From Methylopumilus sp009926035 (GTDB lineage Bacteria; Pseudomonadota; Gammaproteobacteria; Burkholderiales; Methylophilaceae), in NCBI GenBank assembly GCA_041165405.1, contig JBEANL010000005.1:14033-78032 (forward strand): DNA of 64,000 bases, read 5' to 3'. Position 1 is the stretch's first letter, and the number at the start of each line of letters is the position of its first letter. Both the position numbers and the translations under genes were made by a program. The notes under the pieces were generated by a model, which had not been told where the DNA came from, searched no databases, and saw only the letters and a program-made list of their open reading frames with translations. Positions 34,202-42,681 of the stretch are shown one piece after another.

Positions 34202-36133
34202 ATGAATGAAATATTTATTAAACAATTTTTTAGCGAAAAAGGCGATCTATCTAATAATATAGATGGCTATCGAGTAAGACAAGAGCAGATCGATATTTCG
34301 CTCTCAATTGACGAAGCGATTACACATAAAAAAAAATTAATTGTTGAAGCGGGAACGGGTATTGGCAAAACTTTTGCATATCTTGTTCCTGCGTTTCTCT
34401 CAGGCGGCAAAATTATTATTTCTACCGCGACTAAAAATCTACAAGATCAATTATTCACTAAAGATATTCCTATGATTAGGGACGCACTAAAAGTCCCTGT
34501 GAGTTTAGCCATGCTCAAAGGCAGATCAAATTATTTATGTCATTTGCGATTAGAAAACGCCATGATTGAAGGTGCTTTTATGGCTAAAGAAGATGTCACC
34601 TATTTACATCTCGTAAATCAACATGCAAAGCTCAGTGCTGATGGAGATAGAGCTGAATTAGATACTATTCCAGAAAGCTCTTCTATATGGCCGCAAGTCA
34701 CATCTACTAAAGAAAATTGTTTGGGTCAAGATTGTAGTTTTTATAAAGAGTGTTTTGTCATGAACGCCCGAAAAAAAGCATTAGCTGCAGATATCACTAT
34801 CGTTAATCATCATTTATTTTTCGCGGATCTTAATATGAAGGAGGAAGGCATATCTGAGCTTCTTCCAAAAGCTAAAACAGTTATTTTTGATGAAGCACAT
34901 CAGATACCTGATATAGCTTCTATTTTTTTTGGAAAAAATATTTCAACCAGCCAGATCAGCGAGATAGTTCAAGATGGTTTTCAGATCTATTTAAAACATA
35001 TGAAAGATGTTTCAGATTTTGAACCTTTTTTAAATGACTTAGATAAAGCAAATAAAGATTTTAGACTTGTATTTCCAAGAGAATCTAATCGATACCCCTA
35101 TCAAAAGATTTCCTCTTTTAATCGATTCGAATCTAGCTATCTAGAACTGATTGAAAAACTTAAAAAAATGATTGAATTATTAACTCTTCACAAAGACCGA
35201 GATTCGGAGATCGAAAAGTATTTCGATAGCGTGAATGAAATACTTGCGAGTTTTGATACTTGGCTTGAGGATAAAGATAACAATTCAATTAAATGGATCG
35301 AAGTTTATTCGCAGTCCGTGCAACTTAATAATACGCCCTTATCTATTGCTGATATGTTTGCAAGACATATTAATAACGAATCAACTTCATGGATTTTTAC
35401 ATCAGCAACACTCGCTCTAAAAACTAATTTTGATCATTTCAAAAACCAACTAGGCCTAATGGATGCAGATTCAATCTCTAAAGAGAGTCCATTTAATTAC
35501 GCTGAAAAGGCTTTACTCTTCGTTCCAAAAATAATGCCGGATTCCAATCATGAGAATTTCAACTTTGCGGTTGTGAATCAGATCTATCCTTTTATTAAAG
35601 CAAGCAAAGGCAGAGCATTTATTTTATGTACGACATTAAAATCTATGCGAGAAATATTTACACTCCTTCAAGATAAGATTGAAACAGATCAATTAGATTA
35701 TCCAATCTATCTTCAAGGTGATGGATCAAGAAATCATCTTTTAAATAAATTTAGAGAACACGGCCACGCTATTCTTATAGGCTCCTTAAGTTTTTGGGAG
35801 GGTGTAGACGTGAAGGGTGACGCTTTATCATTGGTGGTAATAGATAAATTACCATTTTTTTCACCAGAGGACCCGGTGCTTGCTGCAAGAATTGATAAAA
35901 TTAACCAAAGTGGCAAAAATGCTTTCATGGAATATCAATTACCTAACGCAGTTATTACTTTAAAACAGGGCGCAGGTCGATTAATACGTGATGAGTTTGA
36001 TAAAGGAGTTCTTGTGATATGTGATACAAGAATTATTGATAAAGCTTATGGAAAAAGAATGTGGCAGAGTTTGCCCCCTTTTGCTCGAACGCGAGATGAT
36101 TTAGAAGTTGTCCAATTCCTAGAAAAAATTTAA
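34202..36133 (+). CDS. XPD/DinG-type Fe-S DNA helicase (YoaA-like)
   Basis: 643-residue superfamily 2 helicase. Walker A EAGTGIGKTFAYLVPA (about 50-65), the DEAH box VIFDEAHQIPD near residue 230, GSLSFWEGVDVKG and the C-terminal QGAGRLIRDEFDKGV. The Fe-S cluster cysteines sit between motifs I and II: SNYLCHLRLE, then ENCLGQDCSFYKECF. Size and layout favour YoaA over the longer DinG. It unwinds 5'-3' on damaged or structured DNA. It starts the yoaA-tsaB-rimI-holD-like cluster, tsaB following by 3 bases. Confidence 0.9.
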   Translation: MNEIFIKQFFSEKGDLSNNIDGYRVRQEQIDISLSIDEAITHKKKLIVEAGTGIGKTFAYLVPAFLSGGKIIISTATKNLQDQLFTKDIPMIRDALKVPVSLAMLKGRSNYLCHLRLENAMIEGAFMAKEDVTYLHLVNQHAKLSADGDRAELDTIPESSSIWPQVTSTKENCLGQDCSFYKECFVMNARKKALAADITIVNHHLFFADLNMKEEGISELLPKAKTVIFDEAHQIPDIASIFFGKNISTSQISEIVQDGFQIYLKHMKDVSDFEPFLNDLDKANKDFRLVFPRESNRYPYQKISSFNRFESSYLELIEKLKKMIELLTLHKDRDSEIEKYFDSVNEILASFDTWLEDKDNNSIKWIEVYSQSVQLNNTPLSIADMFARHINNESTSWIFTSATLALKTNFDHFKNQLGLMDADSISKESPFNYAEKALLFVPKIMPDSNHENFNFAVVNQIYPFIKASKGRAFILCTTLKSMREIFTLLQDKIETDQLDYPIYLQGDGSRNHLLNKFREHGHAILIGSLSFWEGVDVKGDALSLVVIDKLPFFSPEDPVLAARIDKINQSGKNAFMEYQLPNAVITLKQGAGRLIRDEFDKGVLVICDTRIIDKAYGKRMWQSLPPFARTRDDLEVVQFLEKI

Positions 36134-36136
36134 TTT

Positions 36137-36823
36137 ATGAAAATCTTGTCCTTAGACACATCTTCTGAATACATGTCTTTAGGTTTAAAGATAGATGAAG
36201 ATTTTTATTCGATTAATATCAATGCTGGACAGACGCATTCAGAAATAGTCTTGCCAGAAATAAGAAAATTATTAGAAGAATATCAATTAACGACAAAAGA
36301 TCTTAATGCTGTTGCATTTGGTAGAGGGCCAGGGTCATTTACAGGCATAAGAATCGCGTGTGGTATTGCATACGGACTTGGTTATGGTGCATCAATTCCA
36401 GTTATTGGCGTGAACAATCTTTTAGCGCTCGCTGAGAGTTCTGGTAAAAATAAAGTGATAAGTGTTATTGATGCCAGAATGGGTGAAATATATTTAAGTG
36501 CTTATACAAAAGAGAGCAAAATATTTTCAAAGCCGATCGTTGAAGGGGTTTATAGGCCAAATGAATTACCTCAACTTAAAGAATCCGGCTGGACTGTGAT
36601 TGGCAATGCAATCGAAATATATAAGCAAGAAATAAAAGACCATTTTGACCAACAAATAGATAACTTCGTAGATGGGCCTTATCAAGTAGTCGAATCTATT
36701 TCAAAATTGGCCATACCTTTTATTAAAAATGAAATATTTGAGTTGATTCATGCTGAGCCTGTTTACTTAAGAAATAAAGTGGCGTTTACTACCGAAGAGC
36801 GAAAAGCATTGAATGCAATTTAG
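36137..36823 (+). CDS. tsaB: tRNA threonylcarbamoyladenosine synthesis protein TsaB
   Basis: 228-residue ASKHA-fold protein that pairs with TsaD to place t6A at position 37 of ANN-decoding tRNAs. Motifs: ILSLDTSSEYMSLGL at the N-terminus, QTHSEIVLPEI, AFGRGPGSFTGIRIACGIA near residue 60-80, and IDARMGEIYLSAY. It lacks the metal-binding His pair of TsaD, as expected. Its end overlaps rimI by 11 bases. Confidence 0.94.
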   Translation: MKILSLDTSSEYMSLGLKIDEDFYSININAGQTHSEIVLPEIRKLLEEYQLTTKDLNAVAFGRGPGSFTGIRIACGIAYGLGYGASIPVIGVNNLLALAESSGKNKVISVIDARMGEIYLSAYTKESKIFSKPIVEGVYRPNELPQLKESGWTVIGNAIEIYKQEIKDHFDQQIDNFVDGPYQVVESISKLAIPFIKNEIFELIHAEPVYLRNKVAFTTEERKALNAI

Positions 36824-37250
36824 TGACTTTAAAGAAAATGATTTAAGTGCGATCGGCTTGATTGAAAATGAAGTTCATGCTTATCCATGGACGCAAGGTA
36901 ATTTTTTAGATTCGATAAAATCAAATCACGCATGTTTGATGATGAAGCTTAATGAAGAAATTATAGGGTATGCCGTCATGATGTTTGTATTAGATGAATG
37001 CCATCTTCTTAATATAAGTATAAAAAAAAATATGCAAAAAAAAGGCTATGGATCACATTTACTTAATGAAGTTATACGTCGGGCAAATTTAACTCACGCA
37101 AAAACAATTTATCTAGAAGTAAGAGTTTCTAATCAAGCTGCTATTAATTTGTATGACAAACATGGATTTAATGAAATGAGCATCAGAAAGGATTATTATC
37201 GTGCCAGAGAAGGGCGCGAAGACGCCGTATTAATGGGACTTGTGATTTGA
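36813..37250 (+). CDS. rimI: Ribosomal protein S18 alanine N-acetyltransferase
   Basis: 145-residue GNAT protein. Acetyl-CoA binding motif A is readable as NISIKKNMQKKGYGSHLLNEV (two parts: NISIKKNMQKKGYG, then SHLLNEV), followed by LEVRVSNQAAINLYDKHGF and YYRAREGREDAVLMG, which are typical of RimI. It acetylates the N-terminal alanine of S18. It overlaps tsaB by 11 bases and the next gene by one base, an arrangement kept in many Proteobacteria. Confidence 0.92.
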   Translation: MQFSDFKENDLSAIGLIENEVHAYPWTQGNFLDSIKSNHACLMMKLNEEIIGYAVMMFVLDECHLLNISIKKNMQKKGYGSHLLNEVIRRANLTHAKTIYLEVRVSNQAAINLYDKHGFNEMSIRKDYYRAREGREDAVLMGLVI

Positions 37251-37765
37251 TGGACACCGATTACAAAAAAAGAATCTTAAAAGAGCTTGAATTATTTCCT
37301 CTTTGGAAATTAAAAGACAAGCCTAATGATGAGCTTTTGCTGAAGCAAAATAAAAATCTTATAGAAGCTGATTTATTTTTTGGATTCAAAATAGATTTGG
37401 CAGAAGGATCTTTATTACTTTTGAGCCAAAAATTTTTGTTAGGTACTGAAGAGGACGCCCAAGACTTATTTTTAAATATTGCAAAGTTTATTGCAACATC
37501 GATAGCTTTGGATGCATTCCAGAAGAGCCATTTATTGAGACTTACTAAAGATCAGATAAGCGATCTATTTCTTAATACTCCCCCAAAGCATTTATTAACT
37601 TTTGGACTAAATGATCAGTTTTTTGAAGAATACAAAACAAATGATTTGATGAATAATGTCACTATGAATATTAAGCATACACTTGATATAAATCATTTAC
37701 TTAAAAACCCAAAAGACAAGAAATTAGTTTGGGAAAATATTTTAGATTTAATCAAAGCTTTTTAA
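37250..37765 (+). CDS. Possible DNA polymerase III psi subunit (HolD-like)
   Basis: 171 residues, soluble, ATG overlapping the rimI TGA by one base. I do not recognise it with certainty. Two weak resemblances to E. coli HolD: an early LELFPLWKLKD-like block, and SHLLRLTKDQISDL followed near the end by LLKNPKDKKLVWENILDLI, compared with the LQLTPEKIAML and LRANPTARAALWQQI of HolD. In E. coli holD is also directly next to rimI. Psi links the clamp loader to chi and SSB. The match is by eye and the family diverges fast. Confidence 0.5.
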   Translation: MDTDYKKRILKELELFPLWKLKDKPNDELLLKQNKNLIEADLFFGFKIDLAEGSLLLLSQKFLLGTEEDAQDLFLNIAKFIATSIALDAFQKSHLLRLTKDQISDLFLNTPPKHLLTFGLNDQFFEEYKTNDLMNNVTMNIKHTLDINHLLKNPKDKKLVWENILDLIKAF

Positions 37766-37782
37766 ATTAAGAAAGAATATAA

Positions 37783-39507
37783 ATGCTCGCATCAAAATTT
37801 TACATTTCAACATTGAAGGAAGCGCCTTCAGAAGCAGAACTTATAAGTCATAAGCTTATGATTCGCGCAGGCTTTATTAAGCGTCTAGGCTCAGGCCTTT
37901 ATTCATGGATGCCGCTTGGCTTAAAAGTTTTAAGAAAAATTGAAGCGATTGTGAGAAATGAAATGAATCAAGCTGGCGCGGTAGAACTATTAATGCCAGC
38001 TATACAACCAGCTGAGCTATGGGAAGAGACAGGTCGATGGGCTCTCTTCGGACCACAGATGTTAAAGATCAAAGATCGACATGATCGAAATTTCTGTTTT
38101 GGTCCGACGCACGAAGAAGTCATCACGGATATTGCAAGGAAAGAAATTAATAGTTACAAGCAGTTACCTATTAACTTTTATCAGATACAGATGAAATTTA
38201 GGGATGAGATTAGACCTCGTTTTGGTGTGATGCGTGCTCGCGAGTTTTTAATGAAGGATGCTTATTCTTTCCATACTTCAAGAGGTTCATTACAAGAAAC
38301 ATATGAAACAATGTATCAAGCCTATACCAATATTTTTAATAAGATAGGTCTTCAGTTTAGGGCTGTGAAAGCAGATACTGGTGCTATCGGAGGTGATGGT
38401 TCGCATGAGTTTCATGTCTTAGCCGATTCTGGCGAGGATGCGATTGCGTATAGCTCAGTATCTGATTACGCGGCTAATATTGAATTAGCAGAAGCGATTC
38501 TTCAGGACGACAAAAGACCAGATGCAAAAGAGCCAATAGTTAAATTTGACACACCAAAACAGACGACTTGTGCAGATGTAGCTAATTTGATTGGTGCCCA
38601 CATTCAAAAGACAGTGAAAACTATAGCACTTATAAATCAAACGAATGAAGCTAATGAATTTTTCTTAGTCCTTCTTCGAGGGGACCATGAGCTTAACGAA
38701 GTGAAATTATCCAAGATAAAAGACTTTGAGAATTTTCGTTTTGCAACGGACGAGGAAGTAAAAGAGCATCTAAAATGCCCCTCAGGATTTATTGGCCCTG
38801 TGGGCGTTAAATCTTCCATAAAAATTTTAGCGGATAAGTCTGTCAGTGTTCTGTCTGATTTTATTTGTGGTGCAAATGAACCCAAACTTCATTTAAAGGG
38901 TGTGAATTTTGTGCGAGATCTCCCAGAACCCGCACTTTTTGCAGACTTAAGAAAAGTGGTCGAGGGCGATATGAGTCCAGACAAGCAAGGGACTCTTAAG
39001 ATATGCAGGGGTATTGAAGTGGGTCATATTTTCCAATTGGGCAATAGGTACTCTAAAGCAATGAAAGCAGAATACTTAGATGAAAATGGCCAAAGTCAAA
39101 TTCTAGAAATGGGGTGTTATGGCATCGGGGTGTCGCGCATTGTAGCCGCCGCTATTGAGCAGTCGCACGATGATAAAGGCATTATTTTTCCGATTAACAT
39201 TGCCCCTTTTGAAGTAGCGATTGCGCCCATAGGGTATGACAAAAGTGCTGAGGTTAAAGCTTCTGCACATAAAATTTATGATGCGCTTAAAGCAATGGGT
39301 GTCGACGTCTTGCTTGATGATCGAGGCGAGCGCCCAGGCATTATGTTTGCCGAGATGGAATTAATAGGAATACCTTACAGAGTGGTCATTGGAGACCGCA
39401 ATTTAAAAGAAGGTAAAGTTGAGTTCGAAGGTCGATTGGATCAAGAATCTAAATTAATTGATGAAAATCAAATAGTTAAAGAAATTAAATCTTTATTATT
39501 TCCCTAA
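37783..39507 (+). CDS. proS: Prolyl-tRNA synthetase (bacterial type, with editing domain)
   Basis: Class II synthetase of 574 residues, the usual bacterial form. Motif 1 region SGLYSWMPLGLKVLRKIEAIVRN (in parts SGLYSWMPLG and LKVLRKIEAIVRN), LLMPAIQPAELWEETGRW, motif 2 FRDEIRPRFGVMRAREFLMKD, the INS cis-editing insertion about 220-400, motif 3 GCYGIGVSRIVAAAIEQ, and a C-terminal anticodon domain with LDDRGERPGIMFAEMELIG. It charges tRNA-Pro and clears mischarged Ala. It follows the HolD-like gene by 17 bases. Confidence 0.97.
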   Translation: MLASKFYISTLKEAPSEAELISHKLMIRAGFIKRLGSGLYSWMPLGLKVLRKIEAIVRNEMNQAGAVELLMPAIQPAELWEETGRWALFGPQMLKIKDRHDRNFCFGPTHEEVITDIARKEINSYKQLPINFYQIQMKFRDEIRPRFGVMRAREFLMKDAYSFHTSRGSLQETYETMYQAYTNIFNKIGLQFRAVKADTGAIGGDGSHEFHVLADSGEDAIAYSSVSDYAANIELAEAILQDDKRPDAKEPIVKFDTPKQTTCADVANLIGAHIQKTVKTIALINQTNEANEFFLVLLRGDHELNEVKLSKIKDFENFRFATDEEVKEHLKCPSGFIGPVGVKSSIKILADKSVSVLSDFICGANEPKLHLKGVNFVRDLPEPALFADLRKVVEGDMSPDKQGTLKICRGIEVGHIFQLGNRYSKAMKAEYLDENGQSQILEMGCYGIGVSRIVAAAIEQSHDDKGIIFPINIAPFEVAIAPIGYDKSAEVKASAHKIYDALKAMGVDVLLDDRGERPGIMFAEMELIGIPYRVVIGDRNLKEGKVEFEGRLDQESKLIDENQIVKEIKSLLFP

Positions 39508-39554
39508 TTTTTTATCTCTTTTTATTTTAAGTACATGATTTAATTGAATTATTT

Positions 39555-39583
39555 TTGTCAGGCATTTATTACAAAAATAATTA
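39555..39583 (+). promoter_or_regulatory. Putative sigma-70 promoter of the 39737 membrane gene
   Basis: TTGTCA (39555-39560), spacer of 17, TAATTA (39578-39583). Initiation near 39590 would give a leader of roughly 145 bases before the ATG at 39737. Confidence 0.45.
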
Positions 39584-39589
39584 CAATTA

Positions 39590-39736
39590 AGGCGTGTATT
39601 TATTAAAAAAAAGGTTTAATATTCGGCAAGTAGTTAGCGATCGATGACCTGGAAGACTAGGGGCAATTGATAACTAAGTGCTCAAGTACTAAAGCTCTTT
39701 GATGTGTATATAAAGTCAACTAACTTAGGAGATATT
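39590..39736 (+). promoter_or_regulatory. Long, potentially structured 5' leader (riboswitch-like candidate)
   Basis: Non-coding leader with possible long-range pairing: TAGTTA (39631-39636) with TAACTA (39671-39676), enclosing TCGAT..CCT pairing with AGG..ATTGA; then a hairpin AGTGC-TCAA-GTACT (39677-39690). CTAAG at 39674-39678 can instead pair with CTTAG at 39724-39728, part of the ribosome binding site region TTAGGAGA. The two foldings exclude each other. It matches no riboswitch class I can name. Confidence 0.35.
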
Positions 39737-40228
39737 ATGTCGAAATCATTAGCAGTAGCAATTAGTGTTGGTATTTTAGCAGCCGTATGGAATGCTCTCA
39801 GTGGCGACTATCTTGGTAGTATTGTTGCAACTAGTATTCCAGTGGGATTTATAGCTTGGGCTTGTTCAGGCCTTGCTGGTAAATCAGATGCAATGCAAAA
39901 AACAGTTATTGGTATGACTTTTGGCGCAATCATTGCTTCCGTGGCAATTGTGATTGGAGGAGTTGATTTGCCAGTGATTGGTGCAAGTGATGAAGTTGGT
40001 GTTGGTTTAGCTGCTCTCATTCTTGTATTAGTCTCAGGAAGAGTAAGTCAAGTCTCAAACGTTGGAATAAATGTTTTAGGTTTTGCCTCAGCTTTTACGC
40101 TATCACCAAATGCAACTAGTATCGCTGCAATGGATTTAACCAATCCAGTAGCTATTGTTTTAATTTCAAGTATCTTGGGCGTAGTTGCAGGTAATTTAGC
40201 TGAAAAACTTGCGGCTGCAATTAAATAA
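39737..40228 (+). CDS. Small polytopic membrane protein, DUF1097-like
   Basis: 163 residues with about five hydrophobic segments and few charges. The N-terminus SLAVAISVGILAAVWNALSG and the following small-residue-rich helices resemble E. coli YcdZ (DUF1097, same length), but the match is by eye. I use ATG 39737 because TTAGGAGA lies 5-6 bases upstream; an ATG at 39704 in frame would fall in the leader. It is a single-gene unit with its own promoter, a long leader and a strong terminator, which suggests dedicated regulation. Function unknown. Confidence 0.6.
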   Translation: MSKSLAVAISVGILAAVWNALSGDYLGSIVATSIPVGFIAWACSGLAGKSDAMQKTVIGMTFGAIIASVAIVIGGVDLPVIGASDEVGVGLAALILVLVSGRVSQVSNVGINVLGFASAFTLSPNATSIAAMDLTNPVAIVLISSILGVVAGNLAEKLAAAIK

Positions 40229-40248
40229 TTGCTTTAAACAGGCTCTTT

Positions 40249-40278
40249 AAAAAACGCACCTCAAGGGGTGCGTTTTTT
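40249..40278. terminator. Bidirectional terminator at 40.26 kb
   Basis: Stem AAAAAACGCACC (40249-40260), loop of six, stem GGTGCGTTTTTT (40267-40278). It ends the plus-strand membrane gene and, on the minus strand, overlaps the stop codon (40277-40279) of the convergent secreted-protein gene. Confidence 0.88.
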
Positions 40279-41146
40279 ATTTGGACTTACTAGAAATTTT
40301 AAATCCGTAATAAGTTCCGAATTCACCTTCAGATTCGTTATATATAAAGAATAAGTTATTTGTATACCCAAGACCGTTGTAATGATTTTGCGCTCTTAAT
40401 TTTATATCTTTTGGTAAGGCAGATTTGCCAACATAACCACCCTTGGCATTAAAGATTAATATCGCTTTATGATCGACATCAAGAATGGCTAACTCTTCTC
40501 CGTCAATACCTGTTGAGGCAATAAAATTATCGCTTAAATCATCAAATGCGACGCTCGCTGACTTGAGATCTAGATGAATTTCGTCTAATTTATTGCCCTC
40601 ACTCGCGTCAATAATGATGACCTTGTCACTCCTTTTTTGTTTAGCAAAGTAACGATTCGTTTTGGAATCAAATGAAGGCATTGTAGCTGAGTCACCAAAG
40701 GCGGGGTTAAAGTTAGAAACTTCTTTTGATGTGCCCTTTAAATTGCCTTGATCATCAAGGTCTAGAGAAAATATGCCTGTATTAGGGGCAAAACCAGCTT
40801 CACTGGAAATATTGTAAGTGATGGTTGTTAGTTGATAAGTTAATTCATTGTAAAAAATGGAGCGATTATCAAATCCTGCTTGTGTTGAGGACAGGTATTT
40901 TCCAGATTGGTCATAGGTATGAATAAGTGATTTGGAGATAGGCGCCTCAGTTTCTGAGCCCAAGGGCGCTAAACCGCCATCGGCGATGTAATATTTTTTT
41001 TGTCCCGGAATGAAAGCTACTGTCATGGGGCGTGTCGTAGGTTTTTTAGCAAGCGTAATTTTGATTACGGATTGCGCTTCAGGAAGCACGTCCGCAAAAA
41101 TGGAATAATTAAATATTAAAAAACTTAACGCAATAATAATTTTCAT
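40277..41146 (-). CDS. Exported protein of unknown function, possible beta-propeller
   Basis: 289 residues with a signal peptide (MKIIIALSFLIFNYSIFA, cleavage near residue 18). The mature part has recurrent short segments such as YYIADGGLAPLG, NRSIFYNELTYQLT, GIFSLDLDDQGNL, NRYFAKQKRSDKVIIIDASEG and ELAILDVDHKAILIFNAKGG, spaced 40-50 residues apart, like blades of an NHL/YncE-type propeller. No catalytic residue is apparent. It lies 27 bases after queA on the same strand and is probably co-transcribed. I do not recognise the family. Confidence 0.7.
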   Translation of the reverse strand: MKIIIALSFLIFNYSIFADVLPEAQSVIKITLAKKPTTRPMTVAFIPGQKKYYIADGGLAPLGSETEAPISKSLIHTYDQSGKYLSSTQAGFDNRSIFYNELTYQLTTITYNISSEAGFAPNTGIFSLDLDDQGNLKGTSKEVSNFNPAFGDSATMPSFDSKTNRYFAKQKRSDKVIIIDASEGNKLDEIHLDLKSASVAFDDLSDNFIASTGIDGEELAILDVDHKAILIFNAKGGYVGKSALPKDIKLRAQNHYNGLGYTNNLFFIYNESEGEFGTYYGFKISSKSK

Positions 41147-41173
41147 AGATTACTTTTTAAGGTTAGCTGTTAA

Positions 41174-42199
41174 TTAAGATCGCTCAATAAAAGAGGCGTC
41201 ACCATAACTAAAGAAGCGGTATTTATTTTTAATAGCATGTTGATAAAGTTTCTTAATGGTATCACTTCCACTAAAAGCTGAGACTAAAATAAATAGAGTA
41301 CTTTTAGGTAAATGGAAATTAGTGAGCAATGCATCCACAATTTTAAATTTATAGCCCGGTTTAATAAATATAGAGGTCTCTTTAAATCCAGGTTGAATAA
41401 TTTCTTCAGAAAATTTACTTTCAAGCGCTCTTAAGACGGTAGTGCCGATAGCAATAATTCTGCCATTCTTTGATTTAGCATCATGAATCATCTTAATTGT
41501 TTTCTCAGGTACATTAAAAGATTCACTATGCATCTGATGATGATCAAGATCATCATCTCTAACAGGTTGAAAAGTACCTGCACCTACATGTAAAGTTAGA
41601 AAAGTGTATTTAATTTTTTTGTTATCTAAGGCTTTAAAGATTTCATCAGTGAAATGAAGTCCAGCTGTTGGCGCTGCAACGGCCCCTGATTCTTTTGCAT
41701 AAATGGTTTGGTATCTTTTTTCATCACTTGTATTAGCGCTTCTCTGGATGTAGGGAGGCAAAGGAATATGTCCATATTTTTCGAGTATGTCGTAACTATA
41801 TAAATCTGAATTAAATTCAATATAAAAAAGATCATCTTCTTTTTTGATGACTTTAATTGATACATATTTATTAATCTCGAAGATAGTGCCATCCAATATT
41901 TTTTTTGATGTTTTTAAATGCGCGAGTGCGCTATGTTTATCAAGGATTCGCTCAATCATGATTTCAGCTTTACCACCAGTGACTTTTGTTCCAAACAATC
42001 TTGCTTTAATGACACGTGTGTCATTAAAAATTAGAAGATCATTTGGATTTAATAAATCAACAAAATCTGTAAATTTTTTATCCTCTAATGATTTTGTATT
42101 TTTATTCAATACAAGAAGACGACTCGCATCTCTTTTTTCAAGTGGTGCTTGGGCAATAAGATCCTGAGGTAGATCAAAATCAAATTCTTCAAGAAGCAT
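41174..42199 (-). CDS. queA: S-adenosylmethionine:tRNA ribosyltransferase-isomerase
   Basis: Transfers and isomerises the ribosyl part of SAM onto preQ1 in tRNA, giving epoxyqueuosine. 341 residues with the N-terminal FDFDLPQDLIAQAPLEKRDASR, FNDTRVIKARLFG, AAPTAGLHFTDE, LHVGAGTFQPV and the C-terminal LLTNFHLPKSTLFILVSAF, all hallmarks of QueA. tgt, often adjacent, is not present here. A 57-base gap separates it from the DUF2970 gene upstream. Confidence 0.96.
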   Translation of the reverse strand: MLLEEFDFDLPQDLIAQAPLEKRDASRLLVLNKNTKSLEDKKFTDFVDLLNPNDLLIFNDTRVIKARLFGTKVTGGKAEIMIERILDKHSALAHLKTSKKILDGTIFEINKYVSIKVIKKEDDLFYIEFNSDLYSYDILEKYGHIPLPPYIQRSANTSDEKRYQTIYAKESGAVAAPTAGLHFTDEIFKALDNKKIKYTFLTLHVGAGTFQPVRDDDLDHHQMHSESFNVPEKTIKMIHDAKSKNGRIIAIGTTVLRALESKFSEEIIQPGFKETSIFIKPGYKFKIVDALLTNFHLPKSTLFILVSAFSGSDTIKKLYQHAIKNKYRFFSYGDASFIERS

Positions 42200-42256
42200 A
42201 TTACTTTTTTGAGCTTAACATTTAAACGAAATCTTTAATTGACCTGAATATTTTAG

Positions 42257-42448
42257 TTATTTAATATGATTTAGAATAACATTAACTAAAATTCCAAGGG
42301 TTAACAGCAAAAGAATAGCCACTACAAAACCAATAATTAGAAAATATTTTATTCCATGTTTTTCAACAAAAGCTTCATCCTGAGAAAATTTTCTATTATT
42401 TTGTATGCCGAAAAAAGCGGATATGATACTTTTAATGATATTTAACAT
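42257..42448 (-). CDS. DUF2970 single-pass membrane protein
   Basis: 63 residues: an N-terminal amphipathic part with SIISAFFGIQNNRKFSQDE, then one long hydrophobic helix (about 33-59). The SAFFGIQ block near the start and a single C-terminal helix are the DUF2970 pattern seen in Betaproteobacteria. Function unknown. It is divergent from tRNA-Leu. Confidence 0.72.
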   Translation of the reverse strand: MLNIIKSIISAFFGIQNNRKFSQDEAFVEKHGIKYFLIIGFVVAILLLLTLGILVNVILNHIK

Positions 42449-42542
42449 AGTCTTTTTTTAAGTCTTAATTGCTTCAATTTTAATATACTTAATTAGTTAT
42501 AAGCCGATTTAACTATAATGTTAAGTTTACAGCCTTCAAAAA

Positions 42543-42629
42543 GCCGGGATGGCGGAATTGGTAGACGCACGGGACTCAAAATCCCGCGCTAGAAATAGCG
42601 TGCGAGTTCGATTCTCGCTCCCGGCACCA
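42543..42629 (+). tRNA. tRNA-Leu (anticodon CAA)
   Basis: 87 bases including encoded CCA (42627-42629). Acceptor stem GCCGGGA/TCCCGGC, D-arm with GGCGGAATTGGTAGACGC, anticodon stem CGGGA/TCCCG with loop CTCAAAA (CAA at 42577-42579), a long variable arm GCGCTAGAAATAGCGTGC typical of class II tRNA, and T-arm GAGTTCGATTCTC. A TATAAT -10 box lies at 42514-42519, 24 bases upstream. It reads UUG codons. Confidence 0.97.
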
Positions 42630-42681
42630 TAAATTAGATAATTATTGGAATTTTTTTCTTTTGAGTACGTCAAGTGTAAAT

